64,000 bases of DNA from Exiguobacterium acetylicum (GCF_022170825.1 NZ_CP081878.1:3112681-3176680), one strand, 5' to 3'. Positions 27,515 to 36,738 are shown, counted from the stretch's first letter. A program made the numbers and translations. The notes: a model not told the origin generated them from the sequence alone.

Positions 27515-28009
27515 TTAATTGATGAAAGACGAGTTGTTTGAACTTTCCTCCGCCTTGACGCAATCAATCGCGACGACAAGGGCAATCAATAACTCTTCCA
27601 TCGATTCATCTTCGACTTCAATCATGTACTGATCGGTCCAAGAAATCCATTTTTTCTGAACACGTCCAATTCGTTGCCCTTGTTGTAGGACTTCAAAATC
27701 AACATCCCACCAGTCGCCCGTCACTTCGAACTGATCCGAGTTGATCGTATAACGGTCCTTGAAGAAGGTAAGTTCTTTAATGATTTCAAATGATTGTCCT
27801 GCTGCTTCGACATAAAAGACAGGGCGGAAACTAAACGTCTTTTTCGTAATTTCCGCGACCTCTTCGCCATCTCGGTTCGTCACGCTGAACGTCTTCGGTA
27901 GTTTCAAGAAACTCCCCTCGATATGATACGCATCGTGTCCCGCTTCGTCCTGAATCGCAAATCGCCCACGTAAACTGAAGGCTTTTTGTTTCATATAGAG
28001 TGTATGCAT
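27515..28009 (-). CDS. LURP-one-related (YxjI-like) protein
   Basis: 164 residues with the tubby-like beta-barrel pattern of the LURP-one/YxjI family: LYMKQKAFSLRGRFAIQDEAG at the N-terminus, YHIEGSFLKLPKTFSVTNRDG, VAEITKKTFSFRPVFYVEAAG, and WDVDFEVLQQGQRIGRVQKKW followed by TDQYMIEVEDE. The role in bacteria is unknown; the fold resembles phospholipid scramblase and tubby barrels. AAAGGAGGAG lies 6-8 bases before the ATG. First gene of a probable pair with the Nudix hydrolase. Confidence 0.8.
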   Translation of the reverse strand: MHTLYMKQKAFSLRGRFAIQDEAGHDAYHIEGSFLKLPKTFSVTNRDGEEVAEITKKTFSFRPVFYVEAAGQSFEIIKELTFFKDRYTINSDQFEVTGDWWDVDFEVLQQGQRIGRVQKKWISWTDQYMIEVEDESMEELLIALVVAIDCVKAEESSNNSSFIN

Positions 28010-28239
28010 CCCGGTCTCCTCCTTTAATGTATAGTTTCATTTACGCTTTCACCGACGGAAAAGATTCAATATCTGGAAACTACCTCCGCCGAGCTTTCTG
28101 TTATTTCCGTCATTCCCTTCTGCATCTAGTGAATCGCATCCCTTACTTGCACTTTTTAGCCAGAGCGCTTAAAGTGTATAGTTGATGAAATTCTTTAACC
28201 ACACATGTGCATTACCTTAAGGAAAGGGTTTAATATACT

Positions 28240-29235
28240 ATGAAAAAGAACTTTTGGCAGGACCTCCCACGACCATTTTTCGTCTTAGCACCGATGGAAG
28301 ATGTCACCGATGTTGTCTTCCGCCACGTCGTCGCAAAAGCGGCGCGTCCGGACGTCTTCTTCACGGAATTTACGAATACAGAAAGCTATTGTCATCCGAA
28401 AGGCAAACAGAGCGTCCGCGGACGTCTCGAGTTCACGGAGGATGAACAACCAATGGTCGCTCACATCTGGGGCGACAAACCGGAATATTTCCGCGAAATG
28501 AGCATCGGCATGGCAGAGATGGGCTTTAGCGGAATCGACATCAACATGGGCTGTCCCGTCCATAACGTTGCTGTTAACGGAAAAGGCTCGGGTTTGATCA
28601 ATCGTCCGGAAGTCGCGGCTGAATTGATTCAAGCTGCAAAAGCAGGCGGTCTCCCGGTCAGCGTCAAAACGCGTCTCGGCTACACGAAGGTCGAAGAGTG
28701 GCACGATTGGTTGCGCCACATCCTCGAGCAAGATATCGCGAACCTCTCGATTCACCTCCGGACACGTAAAGAGATGAGTGCCGTTCCAGCACACTTCGAA
28801 TTGATCCCGGAAATCAAGAAGTTACGCGATGAGATCGCACCACAAACGTTATTGACGATTAACGGGGATATCAACGATCGCCAACACGGTCTTGAACTCG
28901 TCGAGAAGTACGGTGTCGACGGCGTCATGATCGGTCGCGGGATCTTCCACAACCCGTTTGCATTCGAAGTCGAGAAAAAAGACCATTCGAGCCAAGAATT
29001 ACTCGATTTGTTACGTCTACAGCTCGATTTGCATGATCACTACTCGACTCAATTCGAGCCACGTCTCTTTAAACCATTACGCCGGTTCTTCAAGATTTAC
29101 GTCCGCGGATTCCGCGGTGCGAGTGAGCTGCGTGTCAAATTGATGGAGACGAATTCAACAGACGAAGTGCGTGCTTTACTCGACGCTTTCGTTGAAGAAG
29201 AAGGGATTCACGAGGTTAACTCGTTTTCGATCTAA
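28240..29235 (+). CDS. dus: tRNA-dihydrouridine synthase
   Basis: 331 residues, FMN-dependent TIM barrel. Motifs in order: [14 protein letters not shown] (FMN binding), the [26 protein letters not shown] block containing the catalytic Cys in [12 protein letters not shown], and [11 protein letters not shown] followed by [14 protein letters not shown]; a helical C-terminal tRNA-binding domain follows. It reduces uridine to dihydrouridine in tRNA D-loops with NADPH. Closest in pattern to Bacillus YfjN. The ATG is preceded by AAGGAAAGG. Monocistronic; about 230 bases upstream contain no other gene that I can support. Confidence 0.92.
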   Translation: MKKNFWQDLPRPFFVLAPMEDVTDVVFRHVVAKAARPDVFFTEFTNTESYCHPKGKQSVRGRLEFTEDEQPMVAHIWGDKPEYFREMSIGMAEMGFSGIDINMGCPVHNVAVNGKGSGLINRPEVAAELIQAAKAGGLPVSVKTRLGYTKVEEWHDWLRHILEQDIANLSIHLRTRKEMSAVPAHFELIPEIKKLRDEIAPQTLLTINGDINDRQHGLELVEKYGVDGVMIGRGIFHNPFAFEVEKKDHSSQELLDLLRLQLDLHDHYSTQFEPRLFKPLRRFFKIYVRGFRGASELRVKLMETNSTDEVRALLDAFVEEEGIHEVNSFSI

Positions 29236-29237
29236 CA

Positions 29238-29276
29238 GTAAAGCACGCCTCCTCTTGTTGAGGAAGCGTGCTTTTT
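29238..29276. terminator. Bidirectional terminator
   Basis: AAAGCACGCCTCCTC and its complement GAGGAAGCGTGCTTT, with a short loop and a T-run, between the dus gene and the convergent gene at 29281. Confidence 0.85.
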
Positions 29277-29280
29277 GGTG

Positions 29281-29802
29281 TCACCAGCGTTCAACTGTTT
29301 GACGTGTATGCGCACACCATTGTTCAAAGTCTGAAGCATGTGTCAGTAACAAGAAACGTCGTTTCCCGAGTCGTCGATCGAGTCGCGCGATGCCGCGGAT
29401 GAAAGGATGTGGATGAACGAGCGCTTGTTCAAACGCGAGATTCGGGTACTGTAACAAATCTTGTTGCATCTCATAGTTCTCTAGATACCCGTCTTGTTTG
29501 ACCTGTCGTTCGATCTCAGCCGATAACGCATGCGACTGCTTCAACCAGTCGGACTGCCATAATTCTCGGAAGGATGCTTCTGGTTTATCCGCTAACTGTG
29601 CAGCTTGTAACGCGTAGCGCCGATCGACTTCCCGTTCGAAGTGAAAGTCGTCTGCTCCGAGAATCTCTTCTCCGTCAAACGTCACCCAGACGCGACTAGG
29701 ACTATCTTGAATCCGGTAGACAGCGGCGTGAAAAGCGATTCGTCCTTGTAACGACGGGGCGAGCAGTTGCTCGACCCGTTTTTTGATGATGGAAAACTGC
29801 AA
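29281..29802 (-). CDS. SF0329 family-like protein
   Basis: 173 residues starting at TTG 29802, with AAAGGAC 7 bases upstream. The opening MQFSIIKKRVEQLLAPSLQGRIAFHAAVYR and the WVTFDGEEILGADDF segment resemble the uncharacterised SF0329 family; the middle is helical and charged, and HPFIRGIARLDRRLGKRRF lies near the C-terminus. No catalytic motif, signal peptide or membrane segment is visible. Its ribosome site begins right after the GH3 stop codon (31-base gap), so it is probably the third gene of the esterase-GH3 operon, which does not by itself give it a role in sugar use. Confidence 0.6.
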   Translation of the reverse strand: MQFSIIKKRVEQLLAPSLQGRIAFHAAVYRIQDSPSRVWVTFDGEEILGADDFHFEREVDRRYALQAAQLADKPEASFRELWQSDWLKQSHALSAEIERQVKQDGYLENYEMQQDLLQYPNLAFEQALVHPHPFIRGIARLDRRLGKRRFLLLTHASDFEQWCAHTRQTVERW

Positions 29803-29833
29803 GCGATCCGTCCTTTCCGTCCGGCTAATGTGA

Positions 29834-32593
29834 TTAGCCGTTCTTCATATGAAACGATTCCGCAAGCGTAAACGTCAACTCTTTTAACTCAAGACCTCCG
29901 AGTGCAAAGTAGAGCTTTAAATAGTTGTGCGGGTTGAAGACAAAGACGTCCTTCGTCTGGCTGACCCACTCGCCGTTCGTTCCGTTGAAGGTGAAGGTCG
30001 CGACCGGCATATTGTTCGCAAACAGTGTCACCGGCATTTGCGCCAGTTCACCGGCGTTCGAACGTGCCGTCAACGTGACCTGGTACATTCCTGTCTCTTC
30101 TGCTGTAACAGCGAAGACATGACTACTGCCGGTCGTCGTCGTAACGTCTGTTAACGGGAACGCATCCCCACTGACAAGACGTTGGTGTGAGACCGCTTGC
30201 TCTTCGAGTGTCTCTTCTTCGACCGGTGCCCCGAGGACAGCAATCGATGTCGCGGTTCCCATCACGCGATCCATGACCGGTGAGCGCAGTAGGAACTGAC
30301 AGATGTTCGCGGCACTGCGCAGTAACTCGGAACGTCGAAGTGTCCCGTCGGCAAGAGCCGTCAACGTATCATCCTCGAACGGATTCGTTCCTGGTTCGCC
30401 AACGACCATATAGAGGTCGTTTTGTGAACGGACCATCGTCGCCGTTTGCTGACGATTTGCTTCTAACCCTTCCGCGTTGATCTTCGCCCACCAGTCGGTC
30501 ATGACGATTCCGTCAAAGCCCCACTCATCACGTAGGATCCGTGTGTTCTGATCATACAAGCCAGCGGTCCAGATGCCATTGACGGCACCATACGTCGTCA
30601 TGATTGAGTATGCTTTTCCGTCTTTGACTGCCATCTCGAACCCTTTCAGGTACAACTCACGCAACGCCCGTTCTGACACGATCGAATCCAGATCATGCCG
30701 GTGGAACTCTTGGTTGTTGGCACTGAAGTGTTTCAACGTTCCTGTCACACCCACCCGGTGCATCCCGTCGAGTTGTGCCACGGCCATTTTCCCAGTCAGA
30801 TACGAATCCTCCGAGAAATACTCGAAGTTCCGTCCATTGAGTGGATGACGATGGAGGTTCATCCCTGGTCCAAGCAACGTATCAATCTCGTTCTTCCGTA
30901 ACTCAAGACCTGTCATCTCAAATAGATCCGCGATCAACGTCGTGTTGAACGTCGAAGCAAGCAACGTTCCGTTCGGTAACGAGAAGGCTTTCGTTCCGAT
31001 GTCCATCCGGATCCCGGACGGACCATCTGCGCAACAGCCTGCTGGAATGCCAAGTGCTTCGAGTTCTGTCGTCACGCCACCGAAGGCACCCGCCGTTCCT
31101 GGTGTGACACGCGGTGAGTTCATCCCTTCCCCCCGGACGATTGCCGCGAGATCCGCATCCGTCAATTGATCGAGGAACGTCTCGAGCGTGACCCGGTCTT
31201 CTTTGACATCGCGTAACTTCCAACCGGCATCTTCTGCCTGTGTCCGTTCAACGGGACGCTCCTGTTGACGACGCTGTTCCGGATCGATCGTCCGCAGTGG
31301 TGTCGCTTCATACGTCACCGTATATCCCGTTTCGGTCGCTTGCGGTTTGATGCGTTCAAACGCCGTCACCGGTGCCATGTTCTCCGTTAAGACATCCGTG
31401 ACGTCAAGCGTCTCGACGGAATGGCTCGCGACTGGAACCGCCGACCGGACGTCCGTTCCGAGATACAACTGATACGTTCCGGGTTCAACGACATAAGAAG
31501 ACTTATGTCCAGTGACGCCACTATCGTCATAACTCGCAAACGAAGCGAACGGTACGACGAGTGTGAGCGATTCTTGCTCGCCAGGTGCGAGTTCTTTTGT
31601 CTTTCCGAACGTCACGAGCTGACGCGTTGGGTTCCCGAGTTGTCCTTGTGGTTTCTCAAGGTATCCTTGTACGACTTCCTTCCCGCTCGTCTGCCCGGTA
31701 TTCGTCACCGTCGCTGTAATCGTCCAGGCATCAGCTGACGTCGTCACATCTGTCGTAAGGTTGAACGACGTATACGATAATCCATACCCAAACGGATACA
31801 AGACCGCTTCCGGTGCAAACGTCTCGAAATAACGATACCCGACATAGATGTCTTCCTGATACAACGCGCGATCAGCATGACCGAAGTGTGGTGTCGACGG
31901 ATAATCATCGAGTGAACGGACAATCGTATCCGGTAGTTTCCCGGACGGTGAGATGCGTCCGAGCAAGAGATCACTCAGTCCAGTTCCGCCTTCCATTCCT
32001 CCTTGCCACGCGTAGAGGACCGCACTTGGCGTCGTCTCTTCGACCCAGCGCATATCGATGATGTTCCCGACGTTCAAGACGACGACAGTCTGCTTAAAGT
32101 GTGTCGTCACGAGTCGGAGCATCTCCTGTTCCGTCTCCGTCAGGAAGTAACTTCCTGGATCCGCTGTATTGTCGCGGTCTTCTCCAGCCGTGCGACCGAT
32201 CATGATCAAAGCAACATCGGAATCAAGCGCTGCTTGCTGAACGAGTGTCGCGTCAAGCGACATCTCTTCTTGCGACCATGGCTCGGCTGCCCAGCCTTCA
32301 CCTTGGTCAAACGGATGGGATTCAAGCCATGTTTCGTACGTCGCAAGGACGTCCGTGTTCAGTGTCACGTCTTCGCGTAGCATATCGAGCGGACTGACGA
32401 CGTTCGTGACGTTGACCATTCCGCCTGATCCTGTGCCACTTTTATAATAGTTGAACTGGTTGCGTCCGAAAACTGCGACCGTTGTTGCGGGTTGCAACGG
32501 GAGCACACCATCGTTTTGTAAGAGTACTGCTCCTTCCGCGACGGTTTGTCGTGCGAGCTTTGTATAGGCTTGCCAATCGAGTGTATATGTCAT
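29834..32593 (-). CDS. Glycoside hydrolase family 3 beta-glucosidase, permuted domain order
   Basis: 919 residues. The order is reversed relative to usual GH3 enzymes: the (alpha/beta)6 domain comes first (residues about 20-270, with VALIMIGRTAGEDRDNTADPG and candidate acid/base Glu138), then a fibronectin-III-like domain (about 285-385), then the TIM barrel (about 460-730) with AGCCADGPSGIR, LKHFSANNQE and nucleophile Asp700 in GFDGIVMTDWW, and finally a beta-sandwich (about 790-915) like a carbohydrate-binding module. No signal peptide, so it is cytosolic. Permuted GH3 enzymes are known from rumen clostridia. AAAGGTGGA precedes the ATG, 16 bases after the esterase gene. Confidence 0.92.
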   Translation of the reverse strand: MTYTLDWQAYTKLARQTVAEGAVLLQNDGVLPLQPATTVAVFGRNQFNYYKSGTGSGGMVNVTNVVSPLDMLREDVTLNTDVLATYETWLESHPFDQGEGWAAEPWSQEEMSLDATLVQQAALDSDVALIMIGRTAGEDRDNTADPGSYFLTETEQEMLRLVTTHFKQTVVVLNVGNIIDMRWVEETTPSAVLYAWQGGMEGGTGLSDLLLGRISPSGKLPDTIVRSLDDYPSTPHFGHADRALYQEDIYVGYRYFETFAPEAVLYPFGYGLSYTSFNLTTDVTTSADAWTITATVTNTGQTSGKEVVQGYLEKPQGQLGNPTRQLVTFGKTKELAPGEQESLTLVVPFASFASYDDSGVTGHKSSYVVEPGTYQLYLGTDVRSAVPVASHSVETLDVTDVLTENMAPVTAFERIKPQATETGYTVTYEATPLRTIDPEQRRQQERPVERTQAEDAGWKLRDVKEDRVTLETFLDQLTDADLAAIVRGEGMNSPRVTPGTAGAFGGVTTELEALGIPAGCCADGPSGIRMDIGTKAFSLPNGTLLASTFNTTLIADLFEMTGLELRKNEIDTLLGPGMNLHRHPLNGRNFEYFSEDSYLTGKMAVAQLDGMHRVGVTGTLKHFSANNQEFHRHDLDSIVSERALRELYLKGFEMAVKDGKAYSIMTTYGAVNGIWTAGLYDQNTRILRDEWGFDGIVMTDWWAKINAEGLEANRQQTATMVRSQNDLYMVVGEPGTNPFEDDTLTALADGTLRRSELLRSAANICQFLLRSPVMDRVMGTATSIAVLGAPVEEETLEEQAVSHQRLVSGDAFPLTDVTTTTGSSHVFAVTAEETGMYQVTLTARSNAGELAQMPVTLFANNMPVATFTFNGTNGEWVSQTKDVFVFNPHNYLKLYFALGGLELKELTFTLAESFHMKNG

Positions 32594-32609
32594 GAGTCAT
32601 CCACCTTTG

Positions 32610-33689
32610 TTAGTTAGTTTGAGAAAAGAGTCGTTTTAAGTCCTTTGCGATTTCGTCTAAGCTATCTTCGGCTTGCGGATACAGACCGAGTTTATCGAGA
32701 AAAGCATGTTCCATCCCACGGTACTGGAGATAACAAGTCTTGACGCCGGCGCGCGCGAGCTTTTTCGCATACGCTTCCCCTTCAAGACGTAAGTAATCAA
32801 ACTCTCCTGTAATGACGAGTGCCTCTGGTAAGTCGTTGAGCGTCGCGAATAACGGTGAGATCCGTGGATCCGTCGAATCACTCGCTTGGACATACCACTC
32901 TTCGAGGACACCTTCTTCATCTTGCAGCGACAAAATGATCCGTTCGAGTAACTGCGGTTCCGTTTGTCGGTCATACGCTTCTAGCGTCCAGTTATATTCC
33001 GAATTCGGATGTTCGCCGACATTAACGACCGGATAATATAAGACTTGATAGCGAATGTACGGCGTCGGACGCTCGCGGTCGAGCAGGCAACAGACCGTCG
33101 CTAAGTTCCCACCCGCACTATCGCCGGCGACAGCAATCGCACTTGGATCGATTCCAAGTCGATCGGCGTGTTCAACTGCCCAATCGATTGCCGCATGACA
33201 ATCCTCAAGTCCTGTCGGAAATGGATGCTCTGGCGCTAATCGGTAGCCGACCGATAAGACAGCGACGTTCCCTTTATCGGCTAATGCCTTACATGGGTTC
33301 TCGACTGTCTCAAGCGTGCCACCGAAAAAACCACCGCCGTGGAAGTAGACGACGAGTGGGAGCGGACGTGCCGCTTCCGGGCGATACAGCCGTGCTTCAA
33401 TCGTGGTACCGGGTCTTGGAATCGCGAGGATGTCCGTTGAGATCTGCCGTGTCGTCACGTCTTCATTGTCCCAGCCCATGCCGGCACGCGCCATGTCGAC
33501 TTGTGATGCACCTTCCGGAATCGAGACCGATGGACGCTGCGTGAGGACGACCTCACGGACGCGTGGATCGAGTGTTCCTGGAGTCGAGACGTCAGGAATC
33601 GGCTTATCGACGATTTCGAGTCCGTCTTGATGGATCGCTGAACAATTTCGTAACGTTCGCAGTAAATCTTGCATCGATGCAGTAGACAA
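32610..33689 (-). CDS. Alpha/beta hydrolase, hormone-sensitive-lipase-like esterase
   Basis: 359 residues from TTG 33689, 8 bases after a GAAAGGAAG site; another in-frame TTG at 33713 lies inside the operator palindrome and has no ribosome site. HSL-family motifs: oxyanion hole VVYFHGGGFFGG (about 115-126), SVGYRLAPEHPFPTGLEDC, nucleophile Ser191 in VAGDSAGGN, the acid region ITGEFDYLRLEGEAYA, and the His in YRGMEHAFLD. It hydrolyses short-chain esters in the cytosol. With the downstream GH3 enzyme it may deacetylate imported plant-derived oligosaccharides or glycosides. Confidence 0.87.
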   Translation of the reverse strand: MSTASMQDLLRTLRNCSAIHQDGLEIVDKPIPDVSTPGTLDPRVREVVLTQRPSVSIPEGASQVDMARAGMGWDNEDVTTRQISTDILAIPRPGTTIEARLYRPEAARPLPLVVYFHGGGFFGGTLETVENPCKALADKGNVAVLSVGYRLAPEHPFPTGLEDCHAAIDWAVEHADRLGIDPSAIAVAGDSAGGNLATVCCLLDRERPTPYIRYQVLYYPVVNVGEHPNSEYNWTLEAYDRQTEPQLLERIILSLQDEEGVLEEWYVQASDSTDPRISPLFATLNDLPEALVITGEFDYLRLEGEAYAKKLARAGVKTCYLQYRGMEHAFLDKLGLYPQAEDSLDEIAKDLKRLFSQTN

Positions 33690-33712
33690 GTGGATCGCTT
33701 CCTTTCTAGTCA

Positions 33713-33744
33713 AAATGTTATCGAAAGCGCTTTCGATAACATTT
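33713..33744. promoter_or_regulatory. 32-bp perfect palindrome, LacI-type operator
   Basis: A perfect inverted repeat centred between 33728 and 33729, with core ATCGAAAGCGCTTTCGAT and outer arms AAATGTTA/TAACATTT. The CG centre and GAAAGCGC core are typical of LacI/GalR-family operators. It lies directly in front of the esterase-GH3 operon, so a sugar-responsive repressor (or CcpA) is expected. No LacI-type gene is in the window. Confidence 0.8.
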
Positions 33745-33833
33745 AAAAAAAATTCGAATGCCTCTTTTTCAAAAAAGAGACCGCTTACATCACAATATAC
33801 CTGTCTTTGACAGGAGAAGCAAATGTTTCACCT

Positions 33834-33862
33834 AAAAAAATCAGCGCAGTCGCCTGCGCTGA
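33834..33862 (-). terminator. Terminator of the DUF4317 gene
   Basis: On the reverse strand ATCAGCGCAGGCGACTGCGC begins a 9- to 10-bp stem closing with GCGCTGAT, followed by seven T, right after the stop at 33866. Confidence 0.85.
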
Positions 33863-33865
33863 TCC

Positions 33866-35053
33866 TCATCGTAATTGTTCTTGTGAAACGATCGTAAAGC
33901 CATCGATGACCGTATCTTCCTCAACCTCGATCAACAGGCAGCGTTTGCCTTGGTAGTTGACTTGTTTGACGTATTTCAAGTCTTGCGGACTGATCGCGAT
34001 GTTCGCGACCTTCGTATTGATTTTAATTGATTTCGCTTCATAGTTCGGAACGATGTTACTCGCCTTCATCTCGTACGTCGGATCGTCGACAACCGTTTTG
34101 AATGCCCGTTCGACCTGCTCCGTGCTGATGTCTTCAACACCACTCGCTTTGAGAACACGCTCGACTTCCTGGACGTCGAGCATCGGCACTTCTTCCTCAT
34201 CTTGATCCTCTTCGACAACAATCAACTGATTAATGTTTTCATAGACACCGGCTAACGTCTTCGTATCCATCGATTCGCCAACGACCGATTTGACAATTTC
34301 CTCGAAAATCGCTTTATCCTCATCTGCTGTGACGATCGGTTGACCGTTCAAGACGTTTTCAAGGAAGCCGAAATCTGGTTTATTCGGCTTGCCCGCTGCA
34401 TACAAGACGTGATTGACGTCTGCTGCGTTGTCGGTGAAGGTCGGGAAGAGAAACCCACCGATTGGCGATGCGAGTTTGATGACCGGATTGATGAATAAGT
34501 TCGACTTGAATTCACGTTCGACGAAATCAAAGACAAGCGATTGCTTCGGTAGCTCTGTTAAGTTCAGGCTACCGAGAATGAATGGTGTCGTATAGACGTC
34601 GTCATTCGGATCGATCTCTGTCTCATCCGCTTGGCGCTTCGTCGTTTTATAGTATTGACCACGAATGAACGTGACGACAAGGTCATTCTCGTACTGGACG
34701 TCTTGAACCATTTTCAGCGCCATCGTCTGCATCTGTTCGACCCAGTCTTCCGGCTCTTCCGCATAGAGTCCTTCGTAAAGGAGTTGTTGCGTGTGTACCG
34801 TCTCCCCTTCTTCCGGATGGGTGAACTTGACCTCGAACAGCTTGACGTCGAGTTTTCCACCTAGTACCTTCTTGAAGTTCGCGAGGAACAGTTCCTGTTG
34901 CTCCGGATCAAGCAATGGAAACGGTCGTGCTTCCTCATGATAGATTTCACTCGTCTCTTTTCGGATATAGACGTTGTAGATTTCATGGATTTTTAGTAAA
35001 TCGGCATCCATCTTAAAGTGACGACGGATATCGGCGATGTCTTTTTTATTCAT
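33866..35053 (-). CDS. DUF4317 family protein
   Basis: 395 residues matching the DUF4317 pattern from the first residues (MNKKDIADIRRHFKMDADLL, IHEIYNVYIRKETSEIYHEE) to PIGGFLFPTFTDNAADVNHVLY in the middle and a charged C-terminal half. Family members are conserved, soluble, mostly clostridial and bacillar proteins of unknown function. A GAGGAG site lies 9 bases before the ATG. Monocistronic; the promoter must lie in the short gap to the small membrane protein gene upstream. Confidence 0.85.
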   Translation of the reverse strand: MNKKDIADIRRHFKMDADLLKIHEIYNVYIRKETSEIYHEEARPFPLLDPEQQELFLANFKKVLGGKLDVKLFEVKFTHPEEGETVHTQQLLYEGLYAEEPEDWVEQMQTMALKMVQDVQYENDLVVTFIRGQYYKTTKRQADETEIDPNDDVYTTPFILGSLNLTELPKQSLVFDFVEREFKSNLFINPVIKLASPIGGFLFPTFTDNAADVNHVLYAAGKPNKPDFGFLENVLNGQPIVTADEDKAIFEEIVKSVVGESMDTKTLAGVYENINQLIVVEEDQDEEEVPMLDVQEVERVLKASGVEDISTEQVERAFKTVVDDPTYEMKASNIVPNYEAKSIKINTKVANIAISPQDLKYVKQVNYQGKRCLLIEVEEDTVIDGFTIVSQEQLR

Positions 35054-35135
35054 GCATACCAGCTCCTCGAATCATTAAAATCCTGCTTCTTGAAAAGCGT
35101 AACATATGCGAGATGACCCGACATCTTTTAGAAAA

Positions 35136-35333
35136 TCAATGCGCACGGAATGAATACGCGCGTGTGACAGGATTAACGATCTCATATTCATATTCCTGGT
35201 GGGCAGCGCGAGCTTGCGCGATACAATTTTCTAGTTCTTTTGTGTTGAAATAACGTTGTGCTTCCTTTAACGTGCCACTTACGAATAAAAAGATACCGAA
35301 CACAATCAACCATCCTCTGATTCGTTCGTTCAT
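35136..35333 (-). CDS. Small single-pass membrane protein
   Basis: 65 residues from the ATG at 35333, 7 bases after AAAGGGGA; the frame is open to 35357 but that start lacks a ribosome site. One membrane segment (GWLIVFGIFLFVSGTL, residues 6-21), then a helical, charged tail ending FRAH. No family recognised; a single cysteine lies in the tail. Monocistronic and divergent from the secreted nuclease gene. Confidence 0.5.
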   Translation of the reverse strand: MNERIRGWLIVFGIFLFVSGTLKEAQRYFNTKELENCIAQARAAHQEYEYEIVNPVTRAYSFRAH

Positions 35334-35513
35334 TATGTAGTCCCCTTTCTTCTCCACCTAAATCCTAACATCAGACCCTTCTATATAATGACAAAAGTTT
35401 AATTTTTATAACATTTACACGATATTTATTTTTTCCTAAATAAGTGATGCCATACTAAAAATTGTGAAGGGTGTCTTCACATCATCTCGTCTCATACATA
35501 GGAGGAATGACAC

Positions 35514-36146
35514 GTGTTCAAAGCCATCAAGTCCATCGTCATCACTACGCTCGTCTGCCTGACCGCTTTTCAATTCGATACGACATCCGTTTCCGCACTG
35601 CCCTCAGGGATCTCGTCGAAAGCGACGGCCCAGTCTCAACTCGATGCCTTAACGGTTAAAACAGAAGGCAGTATGACCGGTTATTCGCGTGATTTGTTCC
35701 CGCACTGGATCAGTCAAGGAAGCGGCTGTGATACGCGACAAGTCGTCTTAAAACGTGACGCTGATTCATATGTCGGATCGTGTCCCGTTACATCTGGTTC
35801 TTGGTATAGTTACTATGACGGACTGACATTCACGAACCCGTCTGACCTCGACATCGATCACGTCGTACCGCTTGCCGAAGCATGGCGTTCAGGAGCAAGC
35901 AGCTGGACGACGACGACACGTCAAGCGTTCGCAAACGATTTAACAGGTCCGCAATTGATTGCTGTCTCTGCAAGCTCGAACCGTTCAAAAGGGGATCAGG
36001 ATCCGTCGACATGGAAGCCGACACGTGCAGGTGCGAGCTGTGCCTACTCAAAGATGTGGATCAATACGAAGAGTCGCTGGAACCTCAGCTTACAGTCGAG
36101 TGAAAAAACAGCCTTACAAACGATGTTGAACACATGTACATACTAA
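35514..36146 (+). CDS. Secreted HNH family nuclease (DUF1524-like)
   Basis: 210 residues starting at GTG 35514, 7 bases after AGGAGGA. Signal peptide at residues 1-29 (IVITTLVCLTAFQF core, cleavage after SVSA). The catalytic segment is NPSDLDIDHVVPLAEAWRSG, the D-H-V-P motif of GmrSD/DUF1524-type HNH nucleases, followed by ANDLTGPQLIAVSASSNRSKGDQDPSTWKP with the conserved Asn-x-x-K. Cysteines in GCD, GSCP, ASCAYS and NTCTY could form two disulfides in the exported enzyme. Likely an extracellular DNase for nutrient DNA. The gene downstream starts 15 bases later. Confidence 0.85.
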   Translation: MFKAIKSIVITTLVCLTAFQFDTTSVSALPSGISSKATAQSQLDALTVKTEGSMTGYSRDLFPHWISQGSGCDTRQVVLKRDADSYVGSCPVTSGSWYSYYDGLTFTNPSDLDIDHVVPLAEAWRSGASSWTTTTRQAFANDLTGPQLIAVSASSNRSKGDQDPSTWKPTRAGASCAYSKMWINTKSRWNLSLQSSEKTALQTMLNTCTY

Positions 36147-36161
36147 AAAGGAGTCGATTCG

Positions 36162-36401
36162 ATGGAAACGAAAACCTCTACCTTTACCGCCACACATGGT
36201 GTTATGACGCAAGAAGTTGGTGTCATCAGCGGTGAACTCGAACTCCGGACGACCTGTCAGGAAGACGGGACGTTGGAACTAAAGATTGCTTATGTCGGGG
36301 CGATAGACGTCTATACGTTACCCGGCACTTATCGTGTCCATGACGTTCGGGATCATGATGTCATTCATCAGATGCTCATCAATGTACTGGAACGAACATA
36401 A
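36162..36401 (+). CDS. Hypothetical protein, 79 residues
   Basis: No recognised family. A small soluble beta-rich protein (VGVISGELELRTTC, DGTLELKIAYVGAIDVYTL) with a helical C-terminus. AAAGGAG lies 9 bases upstream of the ATG. It begins 15 bases after the secreted nuclease gene and ends in a terminator, so the two are cotranscribed. A nuclease inhibitor is conceivable from this position but the sequence gives no support beyond adjacency. Confidence 0.55.
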   Translation: METKTSTFTATHGVMTQEVGVISGELELRTTCQEDGTLELKIAYVGAIDVYTLPGTYRVHDVRDHDVIHQMLINVLERT

Positions 36402-36402
36402 T

Positions 36403-36443
36403 GAAAACAGACGCTGCCCAAGTTAATGGGTGGCGTCTGTTTT
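36403..36443 (+). terminator. Terminator after the nuclease pair
   Basis: AACAGACGC and GCGTCTGTT pair, with an inner GCCC/GGGT helix, followed by TTTTTC. Confidence 0.8.
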
Positions 36444-36558
36444 TCGTTTTGCATATTCAAAATCAGATTGTCATTATTTACTAAAGCATGCGTTTTATCT
36501 GACGTTCTATCCGGTATAGTGAGAACAACGTCATTATCCTTTTAGGGAGGAATACTTC

Positions 36559-36711
36559 ATGCGAAACGTTTTGATTCCAACCGGCGTCATTTTAAGTGGC
36601 GCAGGTCTCTATATGGCATTAGAAGGTCACGTGCCTGCGTTACTCGTTACGGGTATCATCATGCTATTTGGTTTCGGTATTGGTATCATCACAAAAGAAA
36701 AGTCGGAGTAA
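36559..36711 (+). CDS. Small membrane protein, 50 residues
   Basis: The ATG at 36559 follows AGGGAGGAA by 6 bases. The product is almost entirely hydrophobic: two short helices (VLIPTGVILSGAGLYMAL and ALLVTGIIMLFGFGIGII) joined by EGHVP, ending in KEKSE. No family recognised. Found by reading the sequence directly. It is followed 27 bases later by the gene at 36739, so they may share a transcript. Confidence 0.6.
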   Translation: MRNVLIPTGVILSGAGLYMALEGHVPALLVTGIIMLFGFGIGIITKEKSE

Positions 36712-36738
36712 TCTATAGGTACAGTCAGGGGGGTAACT

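Noticed and set aside
33800..33814. Small perfect hairpin CCTGTCTTTGACAGG
   Set aside because: No T-run, no conserved context; probably chance in an intergenic region.
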